Positions 26,535 to 38,670 of a DNA stretch of 64,000 nucleotides are shown one piece after another (within the stretch, counting starts at the first letter, position 1; every line of letters begins with the position of its first letter). The notes under the pieces were generated by a model. It was not told where the DNA came from, searched no databases, and saw only the letters and a list, made by a program, of their open reading frames with translations. The position numbers and the translations under genes are program-made. The DNA is from Acanthosoma haemorrhoidale (lineage: Eukaryota; Arthropoda; Insecta; Hemiptera; Acanthosomatidae), in NCBI GenBank assembly GCA_930367205.1, contig OV884009.1:97671189-97735188 (forward strand), given 5' to 3'.

Positions 26535-26878
26535 ATATAATGATAAAATTACAATCTGCCGCATTGGGCAATAAGTAATTGTGATAAATGTTTTCATTCA
26601 TACCATATTTACAATTTTCATTAACTCGCTCATTCATACAGTATTTACAAACAACCCAGAGACCTCCCAAATCCACATGGTTGTCACCTCCCTCACATGC
26701 GAAAGAGGAAGCGGAGTCTTGGGAAGTCCCCCACGCTCCTCTGGAGGCCGCGTAATTAGATTCGAGCCAGTGGAGATTGACCAAGAATGCGAGAGCCACA
26801 TACGCTCAGGACATGATTCGAGAAACAGGTCATTACCAGGACTCCCACTGTTACGCATTTATAGCAGGTCATGAATTA
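26535..26878 (-). mobile_element. Jockey-like family A, 3' end
   Basis: The minus strand carries the last ORF2 codons and about 330 bases of 3' UTR. It keeps the ACAATCTGCC start (plus-strand text), the CATGGTTGTCACCTCCCTCA block and the CGAGAGCCACATACGCTCAG block. It is 5'-truncated beyond about 26875. A short TA microsatellite at 26517-26540 borders its 3' end. Confidence 0.75.
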
Positions 26879-26879
26879 T

Positions 26880-27548
26880 ATAAAATAGAAAATTATATAT
26901 TATATAATCTATTTATTAGAAATGTTCTACTGAAATATGATTTAATTGGATAGGAATATAAAAGATGAAAATGATTACATAGGTCTTATTAGCTAACGAT
27001 AAAAACGGTTTTTTACTTTAATGCAATGATGTTTTTTTAAAGATGGGAAGTCCATATGAATAGTCCATATCTCAGTGCCGGAGGGCCTCCTCCATGCACC
27101 AGCAGCCAACTGTCCAAAGTCTCGTACAAGAATCAAAGGTGTTGACAGGCACTCGCCTGAAAACCAAGTCCCTTGGCCGCGTTCTCAGACAATTATATGT
27201 TTTGTCTTCCAGACACTCCCTCTCCAGAAAAGGGGAAACCTTCCTTTATGGTCCATTAAGGAATATGACTTTTTGGCTCTTTTGAACCAACCTTACAGAG
27301 ATGTAGTTGTGACACCCAACACTTTTCAGGGTCACCCTAACTTTACAATGGTCATTAAAAGGTTATTACTTGTCACCCAAATCTGTGTTTATGGACCATG
27401 ATAGGGACACTTCTGCGACCTATATTCTTACCAAAAGGGTTTATTACATCCCGACCGCTTTCGTTTAGGGCAGTTTCCCCTGGCTACCCTTCCTCTAGCC
27501 AACATCTACTCCTTATTATCAATTCCATTCCACATGGCAGTGCTCAAA
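26880..27548 (+). other. Coding-like segment, unrecognised
   Basis: From about 27070 the composition becomes coding-like. One plus frame (27075-27401) runs 108 codons and another (27094-27285) 63 codons. I recognise neither protein; they may be pieces of one frameshifted transposon protein. Confidence 0.2.
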
Positions 27549-28510
27549 TATAAGGTGGAGTCATAAGTAACTTCTGATGCAGCTAAGTAGAATCTATTGT
27601 TCGTATCTACCCGCTATGAGTTACCATGACAAGTTTTTGTTTTCACTATATAGACGAGGCTTCAGTTAGTCTTTTGTCTACTGTTTTGTGTGATACGTGT
27701 TACGTTAAACTGTATATTTTAACCTCTGAAATGGAGAGTCAAAAAGTACATATTCATCATGTAATGCTTTGGGAATTTAAACAAGGCAATAGTGCTTGGG
27801 TGACAGCTGAAAAAATATTCAGTGTATAAGGTGAAGGACTAATAACTGATCGGGCAGTTAGAAATTGGTTTATAAAATTCCGTTCTGGAGATACGACCTT
27901 AAAAGACGAACCGAGGGCGGGACGTCCTTCCGACTTCGACGACAACCTTTTAAAGGCAATATTGGAGCAAAATCCACGTCAATCAACAAGAGGTATAGCA
28001 GAAAGGTTGAGTACATCACAATGAACTGTTAACCATCACCTGGAGAAATTAGGAAAAGTCAGCAAGTTAGGAGTGTGGGTACCTCACAATCTCAGTGAAC
28101 GGAATAAAGAAGATCGCATGTCAATCGCCACAAGTCTGCTCTCACGGGTAAAAATTGAGCCTTTTTTAAACAGTATTATAACTGGCGATGAAAAATGGGT
28201 TACCTATGACAATATAGTCCACAAAAGACAGTGGCTTGATAAGGATCAACCACCCCTACCAGATCCGAAAGCAAACATCCATGGCAAAACGATTTTATTG
28301 TGTGTATGGTGGGATTGCCAAAGAATAATTCACCACGAGTTGTTGTAGTCAAATTTGACGATTACTGCGGATAGATACGTTCAGAAGTTGCAAAGAGTGC
28401 AAGAGAAACTCCATGAAAAGCGTCCCAAAATCAATATAATGTTGTTATTTAATGAGAACAAAATAAATGTCTGATAAAAAAACGGAAGTTACTTATGACT
28501 TGACCTGAAT
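27549..28510 (+). mobile_element. Mariner transposon, deleted and inactive
   Basis: Terminal inverted repeats are visible: AGGTGGAGTCATAAGTAACT from 27553, and its near-perfect inverse ending at 28506 (two mismatches in 22 positions). TA dinucleotides lie at both ends. The transposase frame begins at about 27731 (MESQKVHIHHVMLWEF). An N-terminal helix-turn-helix region follows (AVRNWFIKFRSGD; RSTRGIAERLSTSQ-like), then WVPHNLSERNKEDRM and the first catalytic Asp in ITGDEKWVTYDN. LLCVWWDC supplies the second acidic region. The third, normally within HDNARPH, is replaced by degenerate text, and the C-terminus is missing. In-frame stops near 27827, 28022 and 28346 kill it. At about 0.96 kb it is shorter than a usual 1.3-kb mariner. 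Confidence 0.85.
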
Positions 28511-29429
28511 ATATAACAGTTCCTTGCTAATAGTATTGCTTGCAAAGTACATATTAGGCATAACCAATTCCTTTTTTTGTAAGAGCTAGTCTATAAGACT
28601 CCAACACAGAAATGTAATTCAATTTTTTCCCTCGTTATATCAAAGATTTTTTTTTTTTTTAACTATATATTTTCCAATGTTTGCATTCAATGTGAATCGC
28701 ACATGCTATGAATGAATTCTTACATCAGAATTAACAATGTTATAATTTATAATTTAAAATGTTCAAGGAAATTGTAATTTTTCCAATTAAAATCTTTATA
28801 TGAACACCACCATAACAAGACCGCACATACATCAATTGTAATAAATTTATTTTTTTTAAACCGATTCGAAAAACAAGGGAGGGGGTGATTTTTCATTTGT
28901 CTGGCGTCTCTGTTAAAACACTTGCGATCGTGAAAATGTTTCAATTAAACTCTGGAAGGTTCTACGGCACATGGATTTATGGCAATTAGCTTTCCAATAA
29001 GTGTGTAGAATAAAAATTAATGGTGAAAAAACTCGTTCTTGACTCTGTTACTTTTGATTTTCTTACGATAAAGATGGTTACAAAGGGAGTTCAAATGTAT
29101 CTCAAAAATAAATAAAAGCCAAATATAGTAAGTATTTATTTTAGCTGTTATCTGGTTTTCTTATATGTGTCAATCAGATGATTTTTATTAGACAATCTGT
29201 CTAAAACAAAACCATAGTATATTTGGTAAATTTAACGGTGTAGCTATTTCTCGTTTATTTAAAAAGCTGACTTGGCTCCTGAGAGCATATCAGAGCTTTT
29301 GATTGGAAAATCTGTATGGTTCTGATGTTATTAGTCTTCCAGTTATCAATAAATTCCAATTTTGGTGAATGAGGGTTTTATGTTATTCTGGATACTTACT
29401 TACATACCAATATATTCATATATCTATTA
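28511..29429. other. AT-rich stretch without recognised features
   Basis: No gene or element recognised. Confidence 0.4.
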
Positions 29430-29770
29430 TATTAAACTGTATGCAAATACATAAAATGTAAGGCAATATATAAAGAACGTATCTTTCTACGGATTCAGAT
29501 ATCCTCTTTATATCTACCTCGGTTAGCCTCAAACCAACGCCTCTACGCTCCAGATGAATAATTAAAATATTTGATTTAAAAGGATCCAATTTAACTACTC
29601 AACTACTAACAGATTTTATTCCTTATCAAATCCTGAGTAAAGTCATACATGCTCAATAATATTAAATCGACTTAATATTGCCCCAAATGGTTCTAATCCG
29701 AATTAATTTATGCTAATAAATAAACGTTGGGATAAATGAAAGGAATTTCATTTATAAAGTAGAATTTCAC
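29430..29770 (+). repeat. Dispersed non-coding repeat R1, copy 3
   Basis: Begins ACTGTATGCAAATACATAAA and continues through ATATCC, CTACGCTCCAGATGAATAAT and TTATCAAATCCTGAG, colinear with copies at 26.2 and 40.8 kb. Confidence 0.55.
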
Positions 29771-31379
29771 AATACCATACGCTGTACTCAACTGTTTGAA
29801 AGTATTTTATGAAATAGCATTAACTCAAATGATGAAACAGATTACACTTATCTTATTTAATAACTATGCTTAAAAAATGTACATGGACGTCTTACTTGAT
29901 AAGAAGTCCGGGCCAAAAACTCCTCATTTCAGCGTCTCCTAATGCATGACTTCCGTCCTAGGTCTCGTCCCAGCAAAAAGTGAGCAAGGGTTGCCCCATC
30001 CTGCCGATTACAAGTAGGCTACCTTGACCTAGTCACTCTCCTTCTAAGGGTGTGCGGCTTCGTTGTAATTAATTTATATTCATCTTATTGTGTAAAAAAA
30101 GTATTTTTTTAACACAGAGATTGGAGGTTACTTAGAGCCTCATCGGACCAGCATAGAATCGCCTATCGATCCAAGGCCGTTTTTATGGCGGCCAGTAAGA
30201 CTCCCATTTGTATCTTTGTCCATTTTCACCTCACGAAGTTTTATCTCTTAATATTATTTCTTATAATCAATTCAGTTGCCGGGGTAGACACACAAAACAA
30301 TTGAGGCTCTACTGCCTTATATGCTAATTGGTTTCAGTAAAGGTGTGTAAGTTAGTTTCTGGAACAAGGGAACTTTTGAACGTTGATCCTGTGGGGGGAG
30401 GGGGAGCCTTACCTGAAGGTGTCCAGTTCTCGCACCCGTTGGCGCTAGTTCGGGGGACCACCTCACCAATAATGAGGAAAAATTAAAACAATAAAATAAT
30501 AAAAAGAAAAGAAAAGCCCAATGGGCTAAAAAATGGAAATAATAAAAATAAAAAAAAGGATAAGAGTAAGGAGCAGGGGAGTGAGAAATGAACAACCTGG
30601 ATCAACGTTTGAACTAAAAATTAATTCCTATAATTATATCATGATTCATGACATACAAAATATAACAAACTAATTAAAAATAAAAAAAAACAATATAAAA
30701 AATGAGGACATTAAGATTCGGTGAAATGTTATAGGGTAAAGCGCTTTACCGTGGTAAACGAAGATCTTCAGCGGCTGGCAGGTGGAGTCCGTTTCATCCC
30801 TTCAGTCCATGATGAGTTTGGTTTTCATTAAAGCTCATGAAGAATCTTGAGTGATGAAATTTGTATGAACCTCATACAAATCGCAGCTGTTAGCAGTGGG
30901 CCAGGCCAATGTCGCAGCTAGACTGACCTTTATCTTATATAAACAGCGGGAGCGGTGAGTCAAGTTATGGATTAAGAGTCCCATGTTGTCTACACCGATG
31001 TCTGCCAATACTTCGCTATTGACGTAATTATTAGCGTGAATATTCAATTGAACGTTCTTTTACAGGAATGTAGTAATTGCATAACTACTGACTAAATAAA
31101 AGAAGGTCTTCACAAATAATGTTATTAATAAAATATAAATAAAAATAAACTTTTTTTTGTAATGTAAAATTGAGGTTCAAACATTGCAATAAATCATAAA
31201 CAACAAACTTTCAATAATCAATTGATAAAAACAATTATTCTAGGAACATCGATTGAATAAACTATAAATATAAATGAAAGTAAAACAATTAAATATGCAC
31301 ACTTATTTATAATTTGATTTACAAAATAAATACAGAAATAAATTTAATCACTTTTCATAAAAATAACGCTAGAGAAAGT
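29771..31379. other. Stretch without recognised features
   Basis: No supported gene. Minus-strand frames at 30317-30595 and 30835-31047 match no family that I recognise. Confidence 0.35.
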
Positions 31380-31386
31380 TAATTAT

Positions 31387-31960
31387 TTATTTTACAAAAA
31401 CAAAAAAAAAACTAGTTGTGCCTTTCTTTTTATTGTTGTTAGGTAATTTTAAAATAAAAGGTTGGATAAAAAAAAAAGGGAAACCGAACAAATAATTAAG
31501 TCGGACAAAATTGGTAATAAGCCGCAACAGATCCAATAAATGCTTTAATCGTTTTAGCATGTGAAGTGTTAGTTGTTTCATTTTCGTGTGCGGTTTCCAA
31601 GTCAGTCTCTTATCCAATGTATGTCCTAAGTATTTAACAGTGCCTGTTTGCGTCAAAGGTAAGTTGTCAAAACTTATGACCACGTCGAAGGATGAACGAA
31701 CGTCATGTGTAAAGATTTAGCAATATTAATTTTAGGTTTGGCGAGTCGCATACCACGAGTTAAGTTGATCCAAGTAATTTTTTAGTGCTAGAAAAGCTTA
31801 AGTTAGGTGTTTGCGTTTTGCGAATACTACTCTTTCGTCTGTGTAAGTTGATGTAATCGTATGAGGAGTTGTGGGTATGACAGAGGTATAGATAAGGTGA
31901 AGCAATGGAGGCTAGAAGGGCCCAGCTTTCATAAGTCTTAATGAGTAGGTCACTGAATTT
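31387..31960 (-). mobile_element. Jockey-clade reverse transcriptase fragment (family C)
   Basis: Read on the minus strand, the text from about 31900 down gives, in interrupted frames, a segment after the catalytic box (LKNYLDQLNSW). It then continues in the open frame ending at 31387 with TGTVKYLGHTLDKRLTWKPH, the well-known Jockey thumb motif. The downstream residues differ from family A at 13.3 kb, so it is a separate family. The frame then runs into A/T-rich low-complexity sequence. Both ends are missing. Confidence 0.6.
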
Positions 31961-32089
31961 TCACTTACTCAACAAAAGGGGTTATTCAAATTAGGTTTCT
32001 GTATCAAGAAGTAAGTATGTGGAAGTATCGGTCGTAGTTTGAAGAGAAATCCTCCATGCCCAGTAAAACTCAGTAAAAGCCTACTCTAC

Positions 32090-32820
32090 ATCAATAAATG
32101 CTCCTGGCACGTAGAGCTTCTTCTCGAAAGATGCTACATTGTCAACAACTCTGTGCAGTTGGTGGATATTTAATTATGATACTTAAGATTAATGATACTT
32201 GGCGACAGCGTGGCAACAAGCTATCCGTTTTTAACGTAATCGGTGACAAGCTCGGTAAGTTAAACATCAGTGTGAACGCAGGAAAGTTCGACTGCGTAAT
32301 TTTCTCCTACCAAAAAGTTAAAGCTAACTTCACCCAACTTGTGGCTGCGTCTCAAACTAATGACGTTAGGTATATATAAATGTGTCCTCCGGACAGCACT
32401 GCTGTACGGTGCCCCACTATATGCTCACTTGACTGACAGTATAGCTAAAAGTCTCCAACAATTCCAGAATGCAATCATGAGAAAAGTGGTCCAACATACC
32501 TCTCTCGTGATATTAAAGAACGCCTACCTGCACCCGTTGCTTGGTGTGCCGTCGGTGGGTGAGTTCATCCTTCGGTGACACATAAAGTAAAAAACTTACT
32601 CGTTGAAGCACCTCACAAACCCAGTGTTTAACACTATGACACCACCGGGAAGGGTTTCCCGCATCGACGGCAACAGACTGCCGGGGAAAATTAGGTTAAG
32701 ATTTAGTTTTTATTGTTATTGTTTAAGATAAATAAAGTGAGCCCCATCACTTTTAATAAATTCAGTCCATTAATGTATAGTGTACATCATTATACTTTTG
32801 TACAATGCAGATCACTATTT
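32090..32820 (+). mobile_element. Jockey-like family B, internally deleted
   Basis: A decayed ORF2 C-terminal half. It shows LGKLNISVNAGKFDCVIFSY, then a deletion to VLRTALLYGAPLY, a segment ending MRKVVQHTS, and GVPSVGEFI. These align piecewise with the copy at 39.3-39.9 kb. The 3' UTR includes GGGGAAAATTAGGTTAAG and GTGAGCCCCATCAC. Frameshifts separate the pieces. Confidence 0.7.
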
Positions 32821-33159
32821 TGTATACTAGAATTTGTATGGCATGTACCCAAGTTACAGGAAATACAATGAAGCAATTGTAAATAGATTTGTTTGTAGAC
32901 TCTATACAGAGTGCATATATAAATTTGTAACGAGGAGATATGGAACAAATAAAAAAAATCTAATGAGCGGAATCCGGATTGATTGTTTGGAAGTGAATTT
33001 TGTTGTTGAAAAAGAGAGAGAATACGGATATACATGATTTTTTAGAAAAGAGTGGATAAAGACTGATAGGTATATATGAAGAAGGCAAGCGTGAAGGTTT
33101 ACTAGGTTTTAAAGTCATTCTGATAAGGGAAAATTTCCATTGAATAGATAAATGAAGAT

Positions 33160-34850
33160 AACTTCTTTATTGTGCTAAAATTACAATCTGCCAATAAGTA
33201 ATTGAGATAAATGTTCTCATTCATACCATATTTACAATTCATCATTCACTCGCTCATTCATACAATATTTACAAACAACCCAGAGACCTCCCAAATCCAC
33301 ACGGTTGTCACCTCCATTGCAGGCGAAAGAGGGAGTCTTGGGAAGTCCCCCACGCTCCTCCGTTAGCCACGGCACCAGATCGAGCCAGTGGAGGCTGACC
33401 AAGAGCGCGAGAGCCACATAAGCTCAGGGTATGACTGGAGAAATTGGCCATTGCCAGGACTCCCACTTGCACGCATTTATAGCATGTCACGAGGCCACTG
33501 ACGTTTCTGTCTCCGAGGAGGTTTATAGGGATGAGTTCAAGAATGTAAGGTATATGAAGATCGTTATGAAGGGTTTTGTTTTGGACGTAATAAGGGGCAT
33601 TCACTATTGTTCTCTTTTGATTGAAAGTATTGTATACGCCTGATGTTCGACTTTTTTGTTGTCCCCCATAGCTCTATTCCGTATGTCCAGATTGGCTTAA
33701 GTATAACTTTGTAGATTAGTAATTTATTGTCTATTGAGAGATTGGATTTCTTTTGAAGTAGTCTATACAGTTGCTCAAAGCGTCTGCTTAGTTCTTGTCC
33801 AATGGAATAGAAAAGTTGGTTGTGCGTAAGACAGAGTTACAAAGAGAAGTTAACTGCACAAGAGATTTTCGTGGCAAATAATGAAGTAGTTTAGACCCAA
33901 TCAAATCATAACCAGGTGATTGCCCTTTCAGCAGCCGTTTGATTTCATGAAGGAGTGAAAGCTTTTGGAGGAATGGACAGTCATTTTGAGCGTTAGTCAG
34001 GTGAGAATAGGGTTTCAAAAAGGAGGAGAGGTGACCAGCTAATCGTTCTTAAGGTTTCATCCGTAAGGTCGTAGTCTGAATTTGGTAATCCTCGGAATGA
34101 CAATTTCTTGTGTTGTAGGAGTTTTAGTACCATTTTCGCCATTAATGCATGATAAATAATTCTCAAATTTGTAAGTTAAGATTTCTATTTAGTGCTGTCT
34201 AGGCGATTACATGTCCGTTTATCAGTCAACAGTCTTGTCCTCTGCCATCGTTTTCTTCTAATTCGTTTGTCCGTTATCAGTTGTCGTATATAAGAAAGGT
34301 GTTGGGGAGGTAAGTGTACGCTTTTAGCTGCCAGAGGTGTCTGAAATGCAATGGCTGCCTGTTGAAGATTAGTAGTGAAGGAGTCCACTGATTCCTCTAA
34401 TTCCTTTAAAGTCTTTAGAGGCATAGGGGCTAACAATCTCTGACACAAAATATTTTCGAAATGTTTCTAGTCCATCTGCCCTTTAATAAGTGGACACTTC
34501 TGGTTAGTAGTAAGATGCACTCTGAAATAGATGATCTGAGGAAAGATCGCACTTCGTGAGAATACAATAGTTAATAGGGTTACAACCGCTACTGAAAATC
34601 AGGTCCGCAATATCTGATATATTTTTTTAGTGATAATGGGCACTACGTTGGAAAATCGGGTGAAATATAAATTAATTTTAGTTTGAGAACCACATTTGGG
34701 CTATTCTTCCTCTGGGGGAGCACAGTCTACAGTCCTATTGAATGTTCCAGTCCTACCAGATAAATATTTGGGGCCTAATGAAGAAAATTGCCAGTGAGTA
34801 AGTCAGGAGAGTTGGTTTTTCCTGGGGGGGGGGGGGGCGCTATTGACTGA
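33160..34850 (-). mobile_element. Jockey-like family A, internally deleted, minus strand
   Basis: Reading from 34850 downward, the end of the endonuclease domain appears in a broken frame (LSSDHL-type motif near 34520). The linker follows in the frame at 34448-34185, then the start of the reverse transcriptase at 34018-33788 (GQSPGYDLIGSKLLHYLPRK). A deletion then joins to the C-terminal segment near 33780, and the usual 3' UTR ends at 33163 with CACAATAAAGAAG. The whole palm with its catalytic Asp pair is gone. Since the other copies lack the endonuclease end, this one is useful for consensus building. Confidence 0.7.
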
Positions 34851-34984
34851 AGAAAGTGTTATGTGGCTGTTTTTAAGTTCAATTCGTATGTTTGGTATTG
34901 GTATTTGTGCAGTGAAATAAGGTGGTACGGGGTGATGTTTCAATGTAGAACGGGTCCGCGTGGCCTCTGTTGTCTGGGTGGTTT

Positions 34985-35080
34985 GTTCTATGTATCATTT
35001 TCATTCACTCACTCATTCATACGCACAGAGACCTCCCAAATCCACATGGTTGTCACCTTCCTCGCATTCCAAAGTATGTA
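34985..35080 (-). mobile_element. Jockey-like family A, short 3' UTR piece
   Basis: Contains the block CCTCCCAAATCCACATGGTT and the repeated CACTCACTCATTCAT text of the family A 3' UTR. A G run at 34826-34837 lies just to its left. Confidence 0.55.
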
Positions 35081-35187
35081 TGTTGTGGAGCCAACAGTAA
35101 ACATATTATAGGCCGTATTTTAATGAAAAACTCTCAATTATTTTTTGTAATTGTTTTATTATTGTTAGGAAAGGTTGGAATTAATTT

Positions 35188-35860
35188 TTAATATCTGTAG
35201 GGGCATACCTGTAGATTGAGCTTGGTGATATTCCTCTCCCTGCATGTCGGGTACATGTTGATATGGTCATTAGAGTGGCTGGTGTTGGCTACCCCCCTTA
35301 TGTTGCTCCTGGGTGAAGCTGATGGACAGGGTGGTAGAGCTGATAGTTGAACGCAGTGCATCCGTGGTTGACAATGGTCTCTTCTCACCTTTTGCAGGTG
35401 CTGATAGGCCTGACAACCCTTGTAGTTAGCAGTGCGAGCACCTCCACAACTGACACTAGTTGCTGGCGTGTCTTTGTGCTTGTGTGTCTTGACCTGAAAT
35501 GCGCTGTCCTCCATATCGTATGCATCTGTATAGATGTCTACAGTAGGTTTAAGTATGGGCATATAGACCTGACACCGACCACATTGCACAACCGTCTGTT
35601 TTCTACGGAGCTCTTCAATTTTCACTCTTAAAACCTTTTGTAATTCAAAACTGTGTGAACGTCGGCAAAGGGGCTTTTTTTTAGAGATAAAGCGACAACG
35701 TTGTTCCTTACTTTGAAACCGAAAGCATTGAAATCTGACATTATTTTCTCTAGGGTTTGATAGTGTACACCCCCATGGGGTTTAGCACGATACTGTGAGC
35801 CCTCCTATCTGAAAGTTGATAAGTGTGAAAGTTGTGCTTTCTAAATAATTAATTATTGTG
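35188..35860 (-). mobile_element. Jockey-clade ORF1 (Gag-like) remnant, minus strand
   Basis: The minus-strand frame ending at 35188 (145 residues) starts VKIEELRRKQTVVQCGRCQ-like and later has SCGGARTANYKGCQAY. This is the end of the zinc-knuckle array of Jockey ORF1 proteins; several Cys and His of the knuckles are mutated. Before it, in another frame (about 35850-35640), are weak matches to the preceding domain (GVHYQTLEKIMSDFNAFGF). It differs from the ORF1 at 51.9 kb, so it belongs to another family. A frameshift and the lost Cys residues make it inactive. Confidence 0.6.
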
Positions 35861-36532
35861 GGATTGCAGGCCGGATTATTGGCGTATAATGTAACCCCTT
35901 TAGTAGTGGTCCTCAGCTGATATGATTTAGGCTCGGCCATACTATCTATGGCTAAATGTCCCCTCTACAATTCGAAATCTCCCCACCACCTAGCTGCACC
36001 AAAATAGTCAAAATTTAAATTATCTATAAAACCCAAATGAGTGATCCAAGTTTAAAACTAAAAACCACTTAGATGTATTCGTTTCTTACATACGATTGAT
36101 GGAGATTGGGTCTTTACGGCTTAGCAATAGTTTCAGGAAAATCCCATTTTTGAAAGATTTTAAATGTCCAAAAAAGTATTTTGGGACTGGAGAAATAAAA
36201 CACTGGTTATAGCCAGGTGTCAATCTATAAATTACTAATACTGGGAAAGAAAAAATTATACAATTATTAAAATACCAACAGTAGCATCCGAATCACGCAA
36301 TTACGAATTTGTAGCTTCCTTCGACTTATATAGGTAAAGAATAAGAGAAGGTTGGAGTGAGCAAGCAAGAGCTAGAGGGTTGATGCAAATACGACCTTGG
36401 GTCCAACGAGATGTTTTTTTTATTGAAGAATTCTTTTTACTTTGATTTCTTATGCTACTTGTCAATATCTACAAATTTCCTAAACAACACTTTAAAATTT
36501 TTAAATAACTGAATTATTAATTAATTGACATA
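35861..36532. other. Stretch without recognised features
   Basis: Possibly contains the rest of the minus-strand element's 5' region, but nothing I can confirm. Confidence 0.3.
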
Positions 36533-36940
36533 AGACATAAATGCTGCACTAAGTGTGAATATAGGGCAAAAAATAATTCAACCACTGCTCACGATAAGTG
36601 TTTCAAAAATTGGGACGGTCCGTCGGCGTCAATGGAAAATGACATGCTAGTGGATGGCTTGGAATATCACATTGTAATCGGGGATGGCGACTCAAGCGTT
36701 TTTTTCAAATAAAATCTTGTGTCACATACGGCCGGTACATAGAAAAAGTGGTATGCAGAAATCATGCCGTCAACAATTACACCAACCATATTCTTTACAA
36801 TTTAATAAAACTATATTCACCAACGATACAACAAAAAAATTAAAAACTGCTCCTCGAGGTGCAATGATTCACAGTACTGAACTTGGAGACGACAGTGAGC
36901 CTAGTCGTGACATCTCAAACGAATTTGGCCATTTTCTGTG
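36533..36940 (+). pseudogene. Mutator-like transposase-domain protein, frameshifted remnant
   Basis: Three colinear pieces match the Mutator-like transposase domain proteins common in arthropod genomes. The first reads CTKC, then HDKCFKNWDGPSASMENDM and the signature IGDGDSSVF. After a frameshift comes YGRYIEKVVCRNHAVNNYT, the family's K-V-C-R-N-H-A-V-x-N-Y motif, and after another shift KTAPRGAMIHST and FGHFLC. The Asp of GDGDSS and the C-x-N-H motif are retained, but frameshifts and stops (first near 36715, another near 36835) prevent expression. No terminal repeats were found. Family recognition is from motif memory; a profile search against the Mutator-like domain would test it. Confidence 0.55.
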
Positions 36941-38659
36941 TTTGGCATACATTCGTCTTGTGAGCCTTAATTTTGTACATAGGTGGGCGGATCAGTCGAA
37001 CTCGCAACTCATCAAAAAGACGCTTGTGAGCTGAGAAATAGCCCGTTTTTGTTTATGTCCATTTATTGTCAACAGTGGTCACCTAGTAAGCAACGTCTCA
37101 AAAACTTAAAAAACCCATAAGACTCCTACCAAGTGCAAGGTCAGCTTGAAATTACAGGCCGTGAGTACTGCTATTTTAGTGTCCGGACGCCACAACATAA
37201 ATATCACAAAATTATAAGGAGAGAGAATGACGTCTTGGGAAAAATATGATTATTAAATTACATTTTTGTTTAGAGGTTTTACTGCCGGAAATTTTAGATC
37301 TATGTGTATTAGAGAGCCTACAGTATAAGTAGCTGATTTTTCGTGTATTGTTTTATATGTGTATATACCTATTGTATATGTTTTGGTTTTTATATTTTAT
37401 AAATTAATATAACACAAAATCTTTAAAGAATTTATTCTTAATAACCTCAAGCTCCTCGAAAGCCGATATGTAATTGATAGCTAATCCGTTATTTGGAATT
37501 AATTTTTATTTTATTAATAAATGTCAAAATAAGATGTTGTTTTTTTGCCAAGACTGACGCCGGCAATCAATGTTAGTGATAAAACATTGAAATAAGTAAA
37601 ATATAATCATTGTTAATAAGCAATATAATCGAAATTGATATAAGTAAAATATATTCATATATATAAGTTAAGTTTCGGACATCGTAGGCAGCCAGCCTAA
37701 TCCTCAAGTCATCGGGATGTAAAAATCCCGAATGTATTTAGAGAGGCTTTAAAAGGCTCAATAAAAACAGTCTTGTGACAACTCTCGATCTGTGATTACG
37801 TTCAACCTCTTTCCTTTTTCCTTCAAGTTTTTCGTTGACGATCATAAACTATATATATTTATTATATACATATATATCACCTCTCACTTTTTAGAATCTT
37901 GCTGATAGCTCCATCCAGTGGTCAGTAGAAGCAGCGCGGCAAATTCAAATTAAAGAAAGCATACTTTCTTTACATATATATAAAAAATGTTTAGCCAAGT
38001 TTAAACATAGTTTCTAACATCTTATGTAATTTTCTCCCTGTAATGGCTTATTATCCCTTGTTGGCTCATAAATATTACATAAGAACAAGTTATAATTCAT
38101 ATTTTTTAGTAAAACAATTCTATAATTTAAACGATCAAGAGTAATCGGTAGCTGTAAAAAGACCCCACTCAAGACGATTTGTTTAGAACCGCCAATCCAG
38201 TAAATGTGAATATGCACGAACTGTGGCATCCTAACAAGTGGCCTGTTGTCGTCTCGAAGTTTAAATCAACAACAGGGCCACTTTCCTGAAATAATTAACA
38301 TAAAAATTAACAATAACGTTTCATCCATTTCGTAAACAATAATGTTTGCATTTCAGTTTTTTTCTACAAACTATCAGATCAACTTGTTAGGTGCCTAAGA
38401 TTTTAGAAAAATTTTTAGCTGTATTTGGGGATCCAAGTATGAAATCATCTAATCTACTTTTTTAGATCAGAGATTTTTTTGAACGTGCAGTTCTACACGA
38501 AATGCGCAGTTATAACCCCATTTTCTGTAGTTCTAAATCACAAATACAAGAATTGGGTCCTGTATATTTGCCCTAATCTCAGTCTGCTGTCTAGTTAGTT
38601 CTAGGAACATCCACCAGATGGACCACGCATCCGGTAACTTAAGTGAACTTCAACACTGT
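36941..38659. other. AT-rich stretch, contains one inverted repeat
   Basis: No coding feature is supported. A hairpin-forming pair lies at 38236-38249 and 38269-38283. Confidence 0.4.
38236..38283. repeat. Inverted repeat, possible hairpin
   Basis: AAGTGGCCTGTTGT pairs with ACAACAGGGCCACTT with one bulged base across a 19-base loop. Function is unknown. Confidence 0.5.
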
Positions 38660-38670
38660 TGAGGTTAGTT
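38660..38670. repeat. Target-site duplication, left copy
   Basis: TGAGGTTAGTT here is repeated exactly at 40191-40201, right after the poly(A) tail of the intervening retrotransposon. Confidence 0.75.
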
